Assembly: GCA_946965045.2 (NCBI GenBank)
Contig: OX337237.1
Location: forward strand, 2,108,001 to 2,172,000
Direction: 5' to 3'
DNA: 64,000 nucleotides
Source: Epithemia pelagica
Taxonomy: Eukaryota; Bacillariophyta; Bacillariophyceae; Surirellales; Surirellaceae
In this document: positions 11,018 through 20,892 of the stretch, piece after piece
Numbering within the stretch: position 1 is the first letter of the stretch
How the letters are laid out: the number at the start of each line of letters is the position of its first letter
Translations under genes and position numbers: made by a program
Notes under the pieces: model-generated
The model's input: only the letters and a program-made list of their open reading frames with translations
Told to the model about the DNA's origin: nothing
Database searches by the model: none

Positions 11018-11549
11018 CTTGATAACTACTTTACTACCGACAAGTTCCCTGAAGTTGACCTTTTTCTGTTCGTATCTTCGTTAGGAGGATCGGTAAAGCA
11101 AATATGGATCGTAGTCTCAGGTCTACCCCCATTCAAGTGTCGAGTTTGGGATTGCAACGGAAGCGCAATGAAAAGATGGGATCAAAATGCGAGGTGGATA
11201 CACCCCAGCGGAATCATGATTTGTGTTAAGATTAACTTCTCTATGCGCATATTTCTCAGTGTACTCCCTCCGAGTCACGAGCGGTCGACGAACAGACACA
11301 GACGACATCCTCACAAAACACGCGCGAAGCGAGAGAATCTTCGCAGGGGTATCTTTTTCTTCGCGACTGTCTTCCATTTCCATCGGTGTCGGTGGCAGGT
11401 CCGCAACAACTTGCGAAGACAAAGCAAAGCCACGGAAGAGGCAGAAGAAGGAATTGTGCCAGTCTACTGAATGTGTTGAGGATCAATCGAAGTGGTAGTC
11501 CCCACCAAAATCCGAAACTCCAATTCCAAGTTCCGGTTGTCATTTCTCT
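11018..11549. other. divergent intergenic region
   Basis: Promoter region shared by the tetraspan gene and the PRPP synthetase gene. Overlapping short ORFs on both strands (11123-11630) show no family resemblance and conflict with each other. Nothing else was recognised. Confidence 0.4.
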
Positions 11550-12878
11550 ATGTCGATCAAGAGGGTGCCAATCGATCTCAGATTGCCATCGTTGCAACAT
11601 TACTTGTGTTTGAGCTTCGTCTTGTTCCAAGCTTTTTCCATTTCTTCATATCGCGTCCATGCATGGATAGGCTCGACTTCAGTATCTCTGCACACACACT
11701 TGAGGAACCAGCAGTTTGTATCTTCCGGTCGACGTTTTGCACATTCCGACGAGTCGGAACCAGAGGTATCTGATACGGACCAGAAACCAAGTCAAGCGTC
11801 TTCATTTTCAAACGTGGCAGAGAACGATATTGACAAAGAAATGGCGCATCGCATCATGTATAATCAACAATCCCGTCGACGAGAGTCCATGCACTATCAA
11901 ATCATTGCAGCCAAGGAAACCGAAGATTTGGCTCGCCGAATGGAGGAATCCTATCCAGATCGATTCACCTTTCACAAATCTAATTGGAATAAATTCCCGG
12001 ATGGGACGGATCAAATTGAAATTGGTGGATTCTACCCTCACAATCTTCTTTCGGGTGAACACGTCATGTTCCTGGCTTCCTTTCACAACAATGATGTCAC
12101 ATTGTCTCAGTTTCAAGTCATGATCTGTTTGTTGCAATCTTTCATTGAAAGCTTGACGGTTGTCCTGCCATTTTCTCCCGTGGGTACCATGGAACGTGTT
12201 ATTCGGGAAGGACAGGTCGCGACGGCCGCTACCTATGCGCACATGTTTTCCAGCTTGCCCAATTGCGGTCGCCCAACACGTCTCATGGTATACGATTTGC
12301 ATACCTTGCAAAACCGATTTTACTTGCATGGTAATGCGGTGGCCAGTTTGCAAACGGCCATTCCCTTGCTCAAGCAAGAACTGGTCGGTCACAAGGTAAA
12401 TTGTGTGGCCTTCCCCGATGACGGAGCCGCCAAACGATTTGGTGCCTTTTTTGAAGACATGGAAGTTATTGTATGTGGGAAGACCCGGGGAGAGGGCGAC
12501 AGTCGACGAGTGGTGATTCAAGATGGAGCGGAAATGGCAGCTGGGCAACATATTGTAATTGTGGACGATTTGGTTCAAACTGGTGGGACGCTGTACGAAA
12601 CAGGTAAGGTATTACGAGAAGCGGGCGCGGCATCGGTACATGCATTTTGTTCCCATGCCGTTTTCCCCAATCAATCATGGAAGCGATTCAATGTAGGCGG
12701 CGATCGCGCCTGTTTTGAAACGTTTTGGGTTACGAATTCCATCCCCACGGTGACAGATGAACTCCCAGTGCAAGATGGAGTTTTCAAAGTATTGGACTTG
12801 ATGGATCTCATTATTCATGATCTTGATCATTATAACGCGGACGCAATGCAGTTCAAAAAACCCTCCAAACAGTCATGA
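11550..12878 (+). CDS. ribose-phosphate pyrophosphokinase (PRPP synthetase), PRS3/4-like
   Basis: Makes 5-phosphoribosyl-1-pyrophosphate from ribose-5-phosphate and ATP for nucleotide, His and Trp synthesis. The 442-residue frame holds the N-terminal domain (about 110-260, with PVGTMERV and TYAHMFSSLP) and the C-terminal phosphoribosyltransferase domain with the PRPP loop VIVDDLVQTGGTL (about 337-349) followed by HAVFPNQSWKRF. This loop form (DDLVQTGGT instead of DDMVDTAGT) and the FP.SW.RF element are those of plant PRS3/PRS4, the phosphate-independent class. The first 100 residues are extra. They contain a hydrophobic stretch (HYLCLSFVLFQAFSIS) followed by a Ser-rich segment, which could be a plastid presequence with a QAF-SIS cleavage. 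If not, translation may start at an internal Met such as MAHRIMYNQQ. Single exon. Confidence 0.9.
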   Translation: MSIKRVPIDLRLPSLQHYLCLSFVLFQAFSISSYRVHAWIGSTSVSLHTHLRNQQFVSSGRRFAHSDESEPEVSDTDQKPSQASSFSNVAENDIDKEMAHRIMYNQQSRRRESMHYQIIAAKETEDLARRMEESYPDRFTFHKSNWNKFPDGTDQIEIGGFYPHNLLSGEHVMFLASFHNNDVTLSQFQVMICLLQSFIESLTVVLPFSPVGTMERVIREGQVATAATYAHMFSSLPNCGRPTRLMVYDLHTLQNRFYLHGNAVASLQTAIPLLKQELVGHKVNCVAFPDDGAAKRFGAFFEDMEVIVCGKTRGEGDSRRVVIQDGAEMAAGQHIVIVDDLVQTGGTLYETGKVLREAGAASVHAFCSHAVFPNQSWKRFNVGGDRACFETFWVTNSIPTVTDELPVQDGVFKVLDLMDLIIHDLDHYNADAMQFKKPSKQS

Positions 12879-13122
12879 CACCATAGTATCTGGAACTCCG
12901 ACGCACTCTGTTCTGTGATAAACTGTAGCAAGATACCGTAGTAACCTCCGATACTCCTCATCATGTTACGTTATAACGACGACTTTTCAGTGAGTATGTG
13001 TGAATAAGGATCGATCAGACTAGTGAAATTAAAATGAAGATATTTTTTAACAATGACAAATGATGGTGAATGCGGTCCCCAGGTACATACTGTCCTGACG
13101 GTCGAAAAACCACAGGGGATGC

Positions 13123-14370
13123 TCACAGGCCAGTTCTTCGTTGTTTCGTTGCTGATATGGATGTTGATTCACCTGGCATTTCCACATCCTTTTCGGCTGG
13201 TTGAGGAGGAGGTGGAGGAGCGGGGGCCGCCGAAGCTTTGCTTTTGCTTTCACTCATTTTCACCAATGTATACAAGAGCGATCCGCCCAATACGGTAAAA
13301 ATCCCAACAATACCCAAAAGAGTGGCCGGGTTGCCCCAAATGTAAAATGCCATCATGGACTGAACCGCCGCTGCAGATTGAAGAACACATTATTGCAGAA
13401 AAATCAAACCCAGCGGAAACGGAGATAGCAGAGCAATGTTAAGATTCAAGAATCGTTAGAGAACAATCGCTGCTTCACGGGTCCCTTAGTGCGGACGCGA
13501 ACTACACGCACCTTTCGCTGTTCCACTAATGTTATGTGTCAAGGGAGATGTGGCCTTGATCTGTAAAACTGTAACGATACCAATGGAGAAGCCAAAGAAG
13601 CCGGCAACCATCATGGCGGCCCAAAAAATGGAGGAGAAGAATTGCCCCGAAACCATGGCGACAAAGACGGGTTGGTGTTCAAAGATCAATATCAAGGGAA
13701 GGAACATGAGACTGGCATTAACATTGTTGTAGTACGTCAATCTCCAATGATCATTGTCAACAGCCGGTAAGACCTTTTTGGTATAAATAGAATTGAGGGA
13801 AACAAACAGCGAGGATGCTACACCAGCAATGGTTCCCTTGAGGGAAAAGTTCACTTCTCCATTGGATCCCAAAAAGAAACCAAGAATGACAACAGCCAAA
13901 CAGCCCATGGTCTTGGTTGACGTATGTTGCGAGAGCATGATAGAACTGAAGACGACGTTAAAGACAATCGTCAAGGACCGTGCGACATTGTAAAAGCTCA
14001 CTTCAACCCATTTCAAGCACAAATTGTTGAAAGTGATCATGCCGACAAAAATAACGGAGAGAGGAAACACTTTTTGCCCCGTCACAATCTTGTACTCCGC
14101 CTTGGGGAATTGAGCAAAGAAGGACGCCTTGCCATCCGCCGTAGACGTCCCATGCAACTTTTTGTAGTGCTCGCCTACAACACCCGCGGCATAGCAAATA
14201 AGCGACGTGACAATGCATTGAAACCATGTCACGAACAGCGGAGCAGGAATGGAAATACCTTCACTGCTCATCAAAACCTTGTTCAAATAGACCATACTAA
14301 TGGAAACAAACCAGTAGGTCGCCACCACGCTGGCGATGTAGGCGTGGTCATTGCCATCGCCACTTCCCAT
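13123..14370 (-). CDS. GDP-fucose transporter (SLC35C1-like), Golgi
   Basis: Nucleotide-sugar transporter of the triose-phosphate/NST family that would import GDP-fucose into the Golgi for glycan fucosylation. Exon 1 is 14370-13512 and exon 2 13370-13123, with a 141-bp intron (GTGCGT donor, CTGCAG acceptor, phase 1); 368 residues, 9-10 hydrophobic segments. The best match to the GDP-fucose branch is the final motif LQIKATSPLTHNISGTAKA, which is split by the intron inside the Ala codon after GTAK, followed by the last membrane span (GIVGIFTVLGGSLLYTLV). MVYLNKVLMS and FVTWFQC near the N-terminus also fit. ATG 14370 follows an ATC microsatellite that would be read as poly-Ile if the frame were extended. 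The 3' end is convergent with the PRPP synthetase gene. Confidence 0.92.
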
Positions 14371-14391
14371 GATGATGATGATGATGATGAT
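14371..14391. repeat. (GAT)n microsatellite at the transporter start
   Basis: Seven GAT/ATC triplets lie directly 5' of the start codon of the GDP-fucose transporter, inside its 5' leader. Length variation there would leave the protein unchanged but could alter the leader. Confidence 0.85.
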
Positions 14392-14886
14392 AAAAGTTAA
14401 ACTGCAGAAATCCAATCCCTCTCAAAGTTCTTCTTCAAGACTGCACCAGTTTTAGTGCGAATGCCTTTCTCTTGAAGGGAAGCGCTATTCAATTGATAAC
14501 CTCACAGCAACGAACGGGGCAACCGCAGCTACAACATCCAATCCTCTGTCGATGATGGAAAAAGGGTCACGCAAGAAAAGGCATGAAGTCACTGCTATCT
14601 TCGATGGGCCCATGCTGGGGGAAAAAGATGCGCGAGTCAACCCAAGAATCTTGCGCGAATCGGATGTGCGACGGCGTGTTATGGAGATCCCCTGGCGCGC
14701 ATCTTTTCTCCGGACGGACGGGCGCGGACCGCGACGCGCTTCAAGATCCATCTCCTTGGCCATAACCGACAGTCCGATTCCTCAACCTTGACAAGCTACT
14801 GCTACTTCTCTAAATTTCCTTTATTTGTTCAGGTCATTTTGCATCGTTCAAAGAAGACGTGTTGTCGTTGGTGTTCAGTTGACCTT
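14392..14886. other. divergent intergenic region
   Basis: Upstream of both the GDP-fucose transporter and the dCMP deaminase. ORFs on both strands in 14485-14790 mirror each other and are not supported. The deaminase frame is open upstream to 14788 but has no ATG before 14887. Confidence 0.4.
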
Positions 14887-16755
14887 ATGGGAAATTCTAC
14901 AATGACGCCATCCACTCCCTTGATGCCCATGAAGAACCAGCAGGGACCTCATCCAAGTGTCGGTGATGAATGTCCTCCTTTTCTACGAGCTGAAACATCT
15001 GTATCATCATCGTCCTCGTCATCGATTCTTGGGCGTTTGGACACAACAACAAATCCGCAAGACCATCGTCAATCACCGAACCCTCCGCTTTCACAAGGCG
15101 ACAACTGTACTGACTCTTGTGCTTGTTCAAGCGCGGCCTCTCGAGGGCGCAGCTCTTACCATAACCTCCGTAGTTCTGTGGTAACAATCGAGAACAAATG
15201 CAATGACAATCATGGCCAAGACGAAAATATCGTCACTGAAGAAATGATGCAAGCCTGGCTGTGTAGGCCTATCAGTTCCAATGATGACGAATCTGAAGCG
15301 GGCCTTCCCTCGGCGTCAGTGTCGCAACAACAACCATACTCGCTTCATGGATCAGCCCGAAAATCCTACCTATCTTGGGATGACTATTTTATGGCGACAG
15401 CCTGCTTATCGTCTTTGCGATCCAAGGAACCACCACCAACGGGCCAAGGTCCAGATATGGAGGATCATGTACGGGGAGGTTGCTGTATTGTCCACTCCGA
15501 AACCAAGCGCATCTTGGCAGTGGGATATACCGGATTTCCACGAGCCACATCCGACGAAGTACTGCCCTGGCATGACGCTGCGAAACCACCTGTTCCCTCC
15601 AATGAACAGGAAGACGCCAACAGCAACAACAATGCTACTCCTCGTCGGCCATGGTTGTGGACTAGAGAACCCTATGTCGTCCATGCGGCCGTGAATGCAA
15701 TTCTCAACAATCACAGCAAGGGTCACAACAGTTTGGCGGGTGCTCGCATGTATTTGACACACTTTCCATGTCACGAATGTGCCAGAGTGCTCATTCAAGC
15801 GGGGATTCGACACGTCATATACCAGCAACGGTCCATATCCACCAATCGTCCCCCGTCGACAAGGATAGGACAGCAGCTTCTTCAGGTGGTGACATGTAGT
15901 AGTGGTGCCAGTGGAGACGAAGCGGCCGCACAAGAATCCATCGCCGCTAGTCGAATCATGCTTCAGCTGGCTGGTGTCCGGGTACAGACCTTTCGACCTC
16001 AAAAGTCCACGGGAACAGATATTCAAATTTCCTTGCAAGCTTCCGTGATACCATCACCAGCTTCAAAGCTCGAATCGGATTCTCAGCGCGAAAATGCATC
16101 CTATTCGATCAACAATCAGACCATTCATGAAACGAACGATTTGCATTTGAGGCACAAATTTCGTGATTTGGTGAAGAAAGAGACACGTGGATATGATCCG
16201 GTAGTTGAATCTTCAGGTCGTCGTCCAAGTCACAATGCTGGCGTTTTGCTATCCTGGAAGGACTATTTTATGGCCCTTGCAAGTTTGACTGCGCAACGAA
16301 GCAAGGATCCGAATACGCAAGTTGGAGCTTGTCTCGTCGATTCAGCAACGAATCGTATTGTTGGCTTAGGGTACAATGGTTTTCCCACGGGATGTTCCGA
16401 TCAAGTCTTGCCATGGGGACGCGGCGGGAGCGGGAGTACACTCCAGTCAAAATACATGTACGTATGCCATGCCGAAGTAAATGCTATTCTGAATCGAATC
16501 GATGACACGGCCACTACCCATCAACAAGATACCACCCTCTATGTGGCTTTGTTCCCTTGTCACGCCTGCGCAAAGGTCATCGTGCAGACGGGGAATATTC
16601 GGCGAATTGTCTATCAACATGACAAATACCATGACTCAGATTCTTGTCGAGCATCACGCATTCTTCTCACCATGGCCAACATTGAATTGGTTCCTTATCG
16701 GCCTGATACAAGCGACACCTCCATCACCATTTCCCTCTCACCATGCGCTCGTTAG
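14887..16755 (+). CDS. tandem-domain deoxycytidylate deaminase, N-domain lacks catalytic Glu
   Basis: A 622-residue protein with two cytidine/dCMP deaminase domains. The second domain (about 450-615) has the complete zinc site: His528-Ala-Glu530 (HAEVNAIL) and Pro-Cys558-x-x-Cys561. It also keeps the dCMP deaminase signatures SWKDYFMALASLTAQRSKDP, VGACLVD and GYNGFPTGCSD, so it should convert dCMP to dUMP for dTTP synthesis. The first domain (about 160-390) keeps SWDDYFMATACLSSLRSK, GYTGFP and PC295HEC298 but reads HAAVNAIL at 266-273. Ala268 replaces the proton-shuttling Glu, so zinc may bind but deamination should fail. The region QVGA is also replaced, by GQGPDMEDHVRGG. The N-terminal 130 residues are Ser/Pro-rich. 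The start at 14887 is the first ATG of the frame. Single exon. Confidence 0.92.
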   Translation: MGNSTMTPSTPLMPMKNQQGPHPSVGDECPPFLRAETSVSSSSSSSILGRLDTTTNPQDHRQSPNPPLSQGDNCTDSCACSSAASRGRSSYHNLRSSVVTIENKCNDNHGQDENIVTEEMMQAWLCRPISSNDDESEAGLPSASVSQQQPYSLHGSARKSYLSWDDYFMATACLSSLRSKEPPPTGQGPDMEDHVRGGCCIVHSETKRILAVGYTGFPRATSDEVLPWHDAAKPPVPSNEQEDANSNNNATPRRPWLWTREPYVVHAAVNAILNNHSKGHNSLAGARMYLTHFPCHECARVLIQAGIRHVIYQQRSISTNRPPSTRIGQQLLQVVTCSSGASGDEAAAQESIAASRIMLQLAGVRVQTFRPQKSTGTDIQISLQASVIPSPASKLESDSQRENASYSINNQTIHETNDLHLRHKFRDLVKKETRGYDPVVESSGRRPSHNAGVLLSWKDYFMALASLTAQRSKDPNTQVGACLVDSATNRIVGLGYNGFPTGCSDQVLPWGRGGSGSTLQSKYMYVCHAEVNAILNRIDDTATTHQQDTTLYVALFPCHACAKVIVQTGNIRRIVYQHDKYHDSDSCRASRILLTMANIELVPYRPDTSDTSITISLSPCAR

Positions 16756-17279
16756 TTTTGTTGTGGCGGCATGAATGATGGCCGCAAAAATGGATGATAC
16801 TCGATCAAGTAAGACACAACTTGATTCCTCTGTTTTCAGCGGCTCCGAGATACTGGTCGAGGATGAGAGCAACGCTTAAGTGGAATGGAAGGTTACTGGT
16901 CGAGGATGAGAGCAACGCTTCAGTGGAATGGAAGGTTTCTTAGTGTTCTCCTCGTTCCACTGTAAGGTTCCTAGGAGTACTCACACTCCTAGAGGAGTAT
17001 TTTGATCGACAAGGTACTGGTAGTGCTCCTAGCTGCTTCAGCTTGCCGCTCGTGCGCATTCGCAAAATCAGTCCCGCGGTACCCAAAATTCTGATTGGAC
17101 GAACTAAATGGCGGTCGCTTTTCGCAAGATTGCTCACTTTTTGCTCAAAAGGAACTCTTCTTTGACACCTCCCCTTCGGAAAGTGTCCATCAAAGGATCG
17201 GTTCATGTCCAGCCCCAAAGAAAAGATCCCAAGATCCGAACTTCATAATAAGCACCACCCAGCCTAGCTCATAGCTTTA
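16756..17279. other. intergenic region with short tandem repeat and GAGTAC motifs
   Basis: Contains the 43-bp tandem duplication (separate entry). A cluster of AGGAGTA/TACTCCT-like motifs lies at 16971-17035. No gene was seen. Confidence 0.6.
16851..16936. repeat. 43-bp tandem duplication
   Basis: Two adjacent copies, 16851-16893 and 16894-16936, start with TACTGGTCGAGGATGAGAGC and differ by one base (AAGTGG against CAGTGG). Confidence 0.9.
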
Positions 17280-17882
17280 ATGACGTCTGTTTTTGTTCTA
17301 CAGCCAAGCATATCCGAAATCGAAGAAGAAACCATGATGAAACTATCCCCCTACGCGCCCGAATTCTTTCCCTCGTCGACTTTAAAGCCGGACGTCGACC
17401 TCTGCATTTTCAATGATGGGGTGCCGTCACTTGTGATGTCATCCCATTCTACTATATCTGAGCTAATTGATGGAATCCCAGACGAAGCGTTGGACGAAGC
17501 GTTTTATCCCTCCGCCCACGAAGTGACTGAGCTCGAAGACATGAAGGATTTCGTTGAAATGATGGCTGCTCTTTCATACATGGAAGAATGCGAAGAGCGC
17601 GCCCGAACAACGTTTAGCCACATCAAGAAACGATGGGAATCTCGTCGTGTCGAAGGTCTTAGTGGACGACCTCGGCCAGCCAAACATCTCATCAAAGCAG
17701 CTCTACATGGCGTGACTCCTTCATCACGGGCTTTGGTTTGTTATCAAAACCAAGCCAACCGTATCATGCATGACCAGCAGATGCTCCATCGTGACACAGA
17801 TCTACGTGTCAAGCACAGGGACATTGCCAGTCGCAAGCAGAAACATCATTACACAATCCAACAACCGCGCAAACTCAATTAG
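17280..17882 (+). CDS. small protein with a PAM2 (PABP-binding) motif
   Basis: A 200-residue single-exon protein of unknown family. Residues 21-32, KLSPYAPEFFPS, match the PAM2 motif (L-x-P/V-x-A-x-E-F-x-P) by which Paip1, Paip2, Tob and plant CID/ERD15 proteins bind the MLLE domain of poly(A)-binding protein. Around the motif the chain is acidic (ISEIEEE before; LIDGIPDEALDEAFYP and HEVTELEDMKDFVEMM after). The C-terminal half is basic and His/Gln-rich (KKRWESRRVEGLSGRPRP, SRKQKHHYTIQQPRK), which could touch RNA. ATG 17280 leaves the motif near the N-terminus, as in many PAM2 proteins. The NOT2 gene follows on the same strand, and PAM2 proteins are known to link PABP with CCR4-NOT. The functional link here is an inference. 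Confidence 0.75.
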   Translation: MTSVFVLQPSISEIEEETMMKLSPYAPEFFPSSTLKPDVDLCIFNDGVPSLVMSSHSTISELIDGIPDEALDEAFYPSAHEVTELEDMKDFVEMMAALSYMEECEERARTTFSHIKKRWESRRVEGLSGRPRPAKHLIKAALHGVTPSSRALVCYQNQANRIMHDQQMLHRDTDLRVKHRDIASRKQKHHYTIQQPRKLN

Positions 17883-19135
17883 ACCACAGTACTTGCCTCA
17901 ATTACCCCGAGATGTATCTCAGCGATTAAAATCCATTGTGGATAACTCACGAGACACCTAACTTCCAATCTACTCAAGAAACATGTCACAAAAAATATTT
18001 ATATGCAGTATGGATAACTCACAGACCTTCACTTTGAAAAAGATACGCACAAGCAAAAACACTGACGAACGCCAATGTCACTTTCGGGATATGGCTCTCA
18101 CTTACCAGAAACGCGAGAAAAAAGAACCGATGAACTCCGACTACACATGATAATTCAACTCATACTCCGACATCAAGAAGCAAAGAAAACATGCCATGCA
18201 TACCCCACAGTATTGGGGTAGCTCTCATGCTGAAAGATGCCCTAGGCTTGTTGTAAATAAACATATCTCTAGAAATTCTCTTCTAAAGGACATGAAGTAT
18301 TGTAAATGAGTGAATAGGGATTATTCCATTGTTTGACGACCTAGGAGTACTCCCTCTACAATAGAGGTAGATGTCCTTCCCGGCCAAGCTCATAGTACTC
18401 CTATCTCCTATCACGTTTCTGTAAATGCACACGCGAGCTAGCCCTATCCCTTTCGGAGCACAATTCAAAACTTCAGCGTGTTGTTTTAGGATATGTTCCT
18501 CCATGGTCACCAACAATCCTATTGCAGATTGCAGTTGTATGAGTAGTAGTACTTGAACGCTCGGTTTGACTATCGATCGCTCTGGACGCATACTTGCTAC
18601 GAATTGTTGATTGTTTTAATTTGCGGTAAAGCTTGGTTGTGGTCTGGGCGTAACCTTCCAAATTGTGGTGCCCCGTTTCTTTAGCGGGAGAGGCTGCAGC
18701 CAGCATCGTCCGACGTCCGAGGGTCAATGATCTTCAACAAAACAAGAGGTAAGTGTCCGACATTGATGCTACCACGTTCTGTAAATGTCACCAATGGTAA
18801 CGATGAACTTGTGTATGTGTCCAACGAGACATGAGTGGATTCAATCGGGAGATCGCCCGAGACGGCACGTTGCGCAGGATGCTGCATACACAAAATAACA
18901 CTGGGTCCACATAATTGAAGGACGGTCTGTGCCATCCGCAACAATTATGAATGGCCTGCAACGGAGTTGCTTCGTTTTCTCCCCTTTGAACTTGATCGAT
19001 TGACTACAGTTGGAATCGAAATTGTGATCTGTGCATGGGCATATCGAATGCTCACTTGGTGCATTTTTCTTCCATTTCCGAAAACGCAAAAAACAGTCGA
19101 TTTCATAGGAAGACTCGTGCGCGCCAAGGAAAGCG
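17883..19135. other. intergenic region upstream of NOT2
   Basis: 1.25 kb without a supported gene. It contains GGAGTACTCC at 18344-18353 and TAGTACTCCTATC near 18393. Only small unrelated ORFs were seen. The NOT2 promoter should lie in the 3' part. Confidence 0.5.
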
Positions 19136-20704
19136 ATGGAAGCTGCAAGTACGGCATCATCTACTTCAGCAGCATCAGTAGAAGGACCGAGTGTAGGTGG
19201 AAACGTAGATTATCTGAATCTTGGCATGTTCAGTAGCGGCAGTCAACAACAGCATTCAGGTGATGTGCTGGTGGGAAGCGGATTTGGAAGTGCTCTGGGG
19301 AATGGTTTTGGCAGTAATGATGTAACATCAGCTGTCGGCGGGGTTACCACTTCTTCATCAACAGCAACTTCATCAACAGCAGCAACGACGAACACAGGGA
19401 CATCCTTTGATTTAAGTGATTTTCCAAGTTTAGGCGGAGCCGGAGCTGCTGGTGGCAACAACAGCACAAGTAATGGACTCGCCGCAGCCCTGAGACAACA
19501 GCAACTGCTTGCACACCAGCAGCAACAACATCAGCAACAACAGCAAATGCTCCAGTCTGGGTCATCAAAAAGCTCGGGAATGTATCGGCTAGCAATGACA
19601 GGAGCAAATGGGAACTTCAACATGGCAACAGAGGACTTCCCGGCATTATCTTCATCAGGCGGACCGGCACCAACAACAACAAGTTCGAACAACAACGTAG
19701 GAGCTGGAGGTGGATCAAACACATCACTGGCATCGGTCACGTCGTCGTTGTTGGCGGGAGCAACAAGCGCACCTTCAATATCCAGAACGCCATCAAATGG
19801 AGGTGCGTCGGGGCTTTATGGTGAGGTAGAAAGCGGAAACGCACATTTGGACGGCAGTGCAGGATTGTTATCTGGAACGGGGCTGACTGGGTTGGGAGGC
19901 CTCCGGGGTTTACAACAACCATCAAGTGCACCAAACCAAACTCAGCAACAAACATCAATGTCACGAGCACCGACTTCTTCCTCAGGACCATCTGGTGGAG
20001 GTTCCGGTCCAATCGGTAGTGGTCCAGCTTCGTCCTCTTCATCAGGACTTGTGGGATCGGGCGCAGTAGCAGGAACGGCTTTGCAAGGAGACTATGGTTT
20101 GCTTGGACTGTTAGGAGTGATCCGGATGACTGACGCAGATCGGAATGCGCTTGCGCTGGGCTCTGATCTTACGTTGCTTGGTCTAAACCTTGGGTCTGCT
20201 GAACATATATACAACACATTCTCGAGTCCCTGGGCGTCTGCAGAAGCTTCGCAATCAACGAAGGATCCTCATTATCAGGTGAGATTGGCTGAGAATTCGC
20301 TCAGGCTTTGCGTTGTGGCACTTCACTAACCAGTTTTGAACTGATTACAGCTTCCATCGTGCTATTACATGCAGCCACCTGCATTGAAGACGGGTCATTT
20401 GTCCAAATTTCAGCTGGAAACGCTGTTTTACATCTTCTACGCTTTACCAAAGGATGTGCTGCAGGCATATGCGGCCCAGGAACTGTACTCGCGGGAATGG
20501 AGGTACCATGGTGAGCTCAAGCTGTGGTTCAAGAGAGCTGGTCCCGCCGATGGTCTCGCAAACACTTCTACTGGGTCCCCTCAGTACCTGTATTTTGACA
20601 TTAACTCGTGGGAACGCCGTCTGTTCAATGGCAACATGAACCAGAACATAACCAACGGTTTTTTACCAGAGGAAGATGTTCGAGTGAAATTTCCGAACTC
20701 GTAA
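19136..20704 (+). CDS. NOT2: CCR4-NOT complex subunit NOT2
   Basis: Spliced gene: exon 1 19136-20278, a 72-bp intron (CAG/GTGAGA donor, TTACAG acceptor, phase 0), exon 2 20351-20704; 498 residues. NOT2 pairs with NOT3/5 in the CCR4-NOT deadenylase scaffold. The N-terminal 310 residues are Gly/Ser/Gln-rich and disordered. They contain two DFPSLGG/DFPALSS-type motifs, as in animal and yeast NOT2, and a Gln-rich run near residue 120-145. The conserved NOT box starts at about 319: YGLLGLLGVIRMTDADRNALALGSDLTLLGLNL, then SPWASAEAS. It continues across the intron with PSCYYMQPPALKTGH, LETLFYIFYALPKDVLQAYAA and EWRYHGELKLWFKR. Without the intron the frame would stop within 50 bases. Product and splice are well supported. 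Confidence 0.95.
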
Positions 20705-20892
20705 TGGTGGCAATAAGTCGTTATTATTGGTTCGGTGGCTGAAGCCAAATGTCGTATGGTGTTTCCAAATGTTGCAGCTATAGAACTAATAAAATGACTA
20801 TTACTACATAGAAGAGTCGAACATTTCATTTGCTGCATCTAGACGCAGATGGCCGGAGAACTAGTCGACGCGAGGGGTAGGTAAGTGCATGT

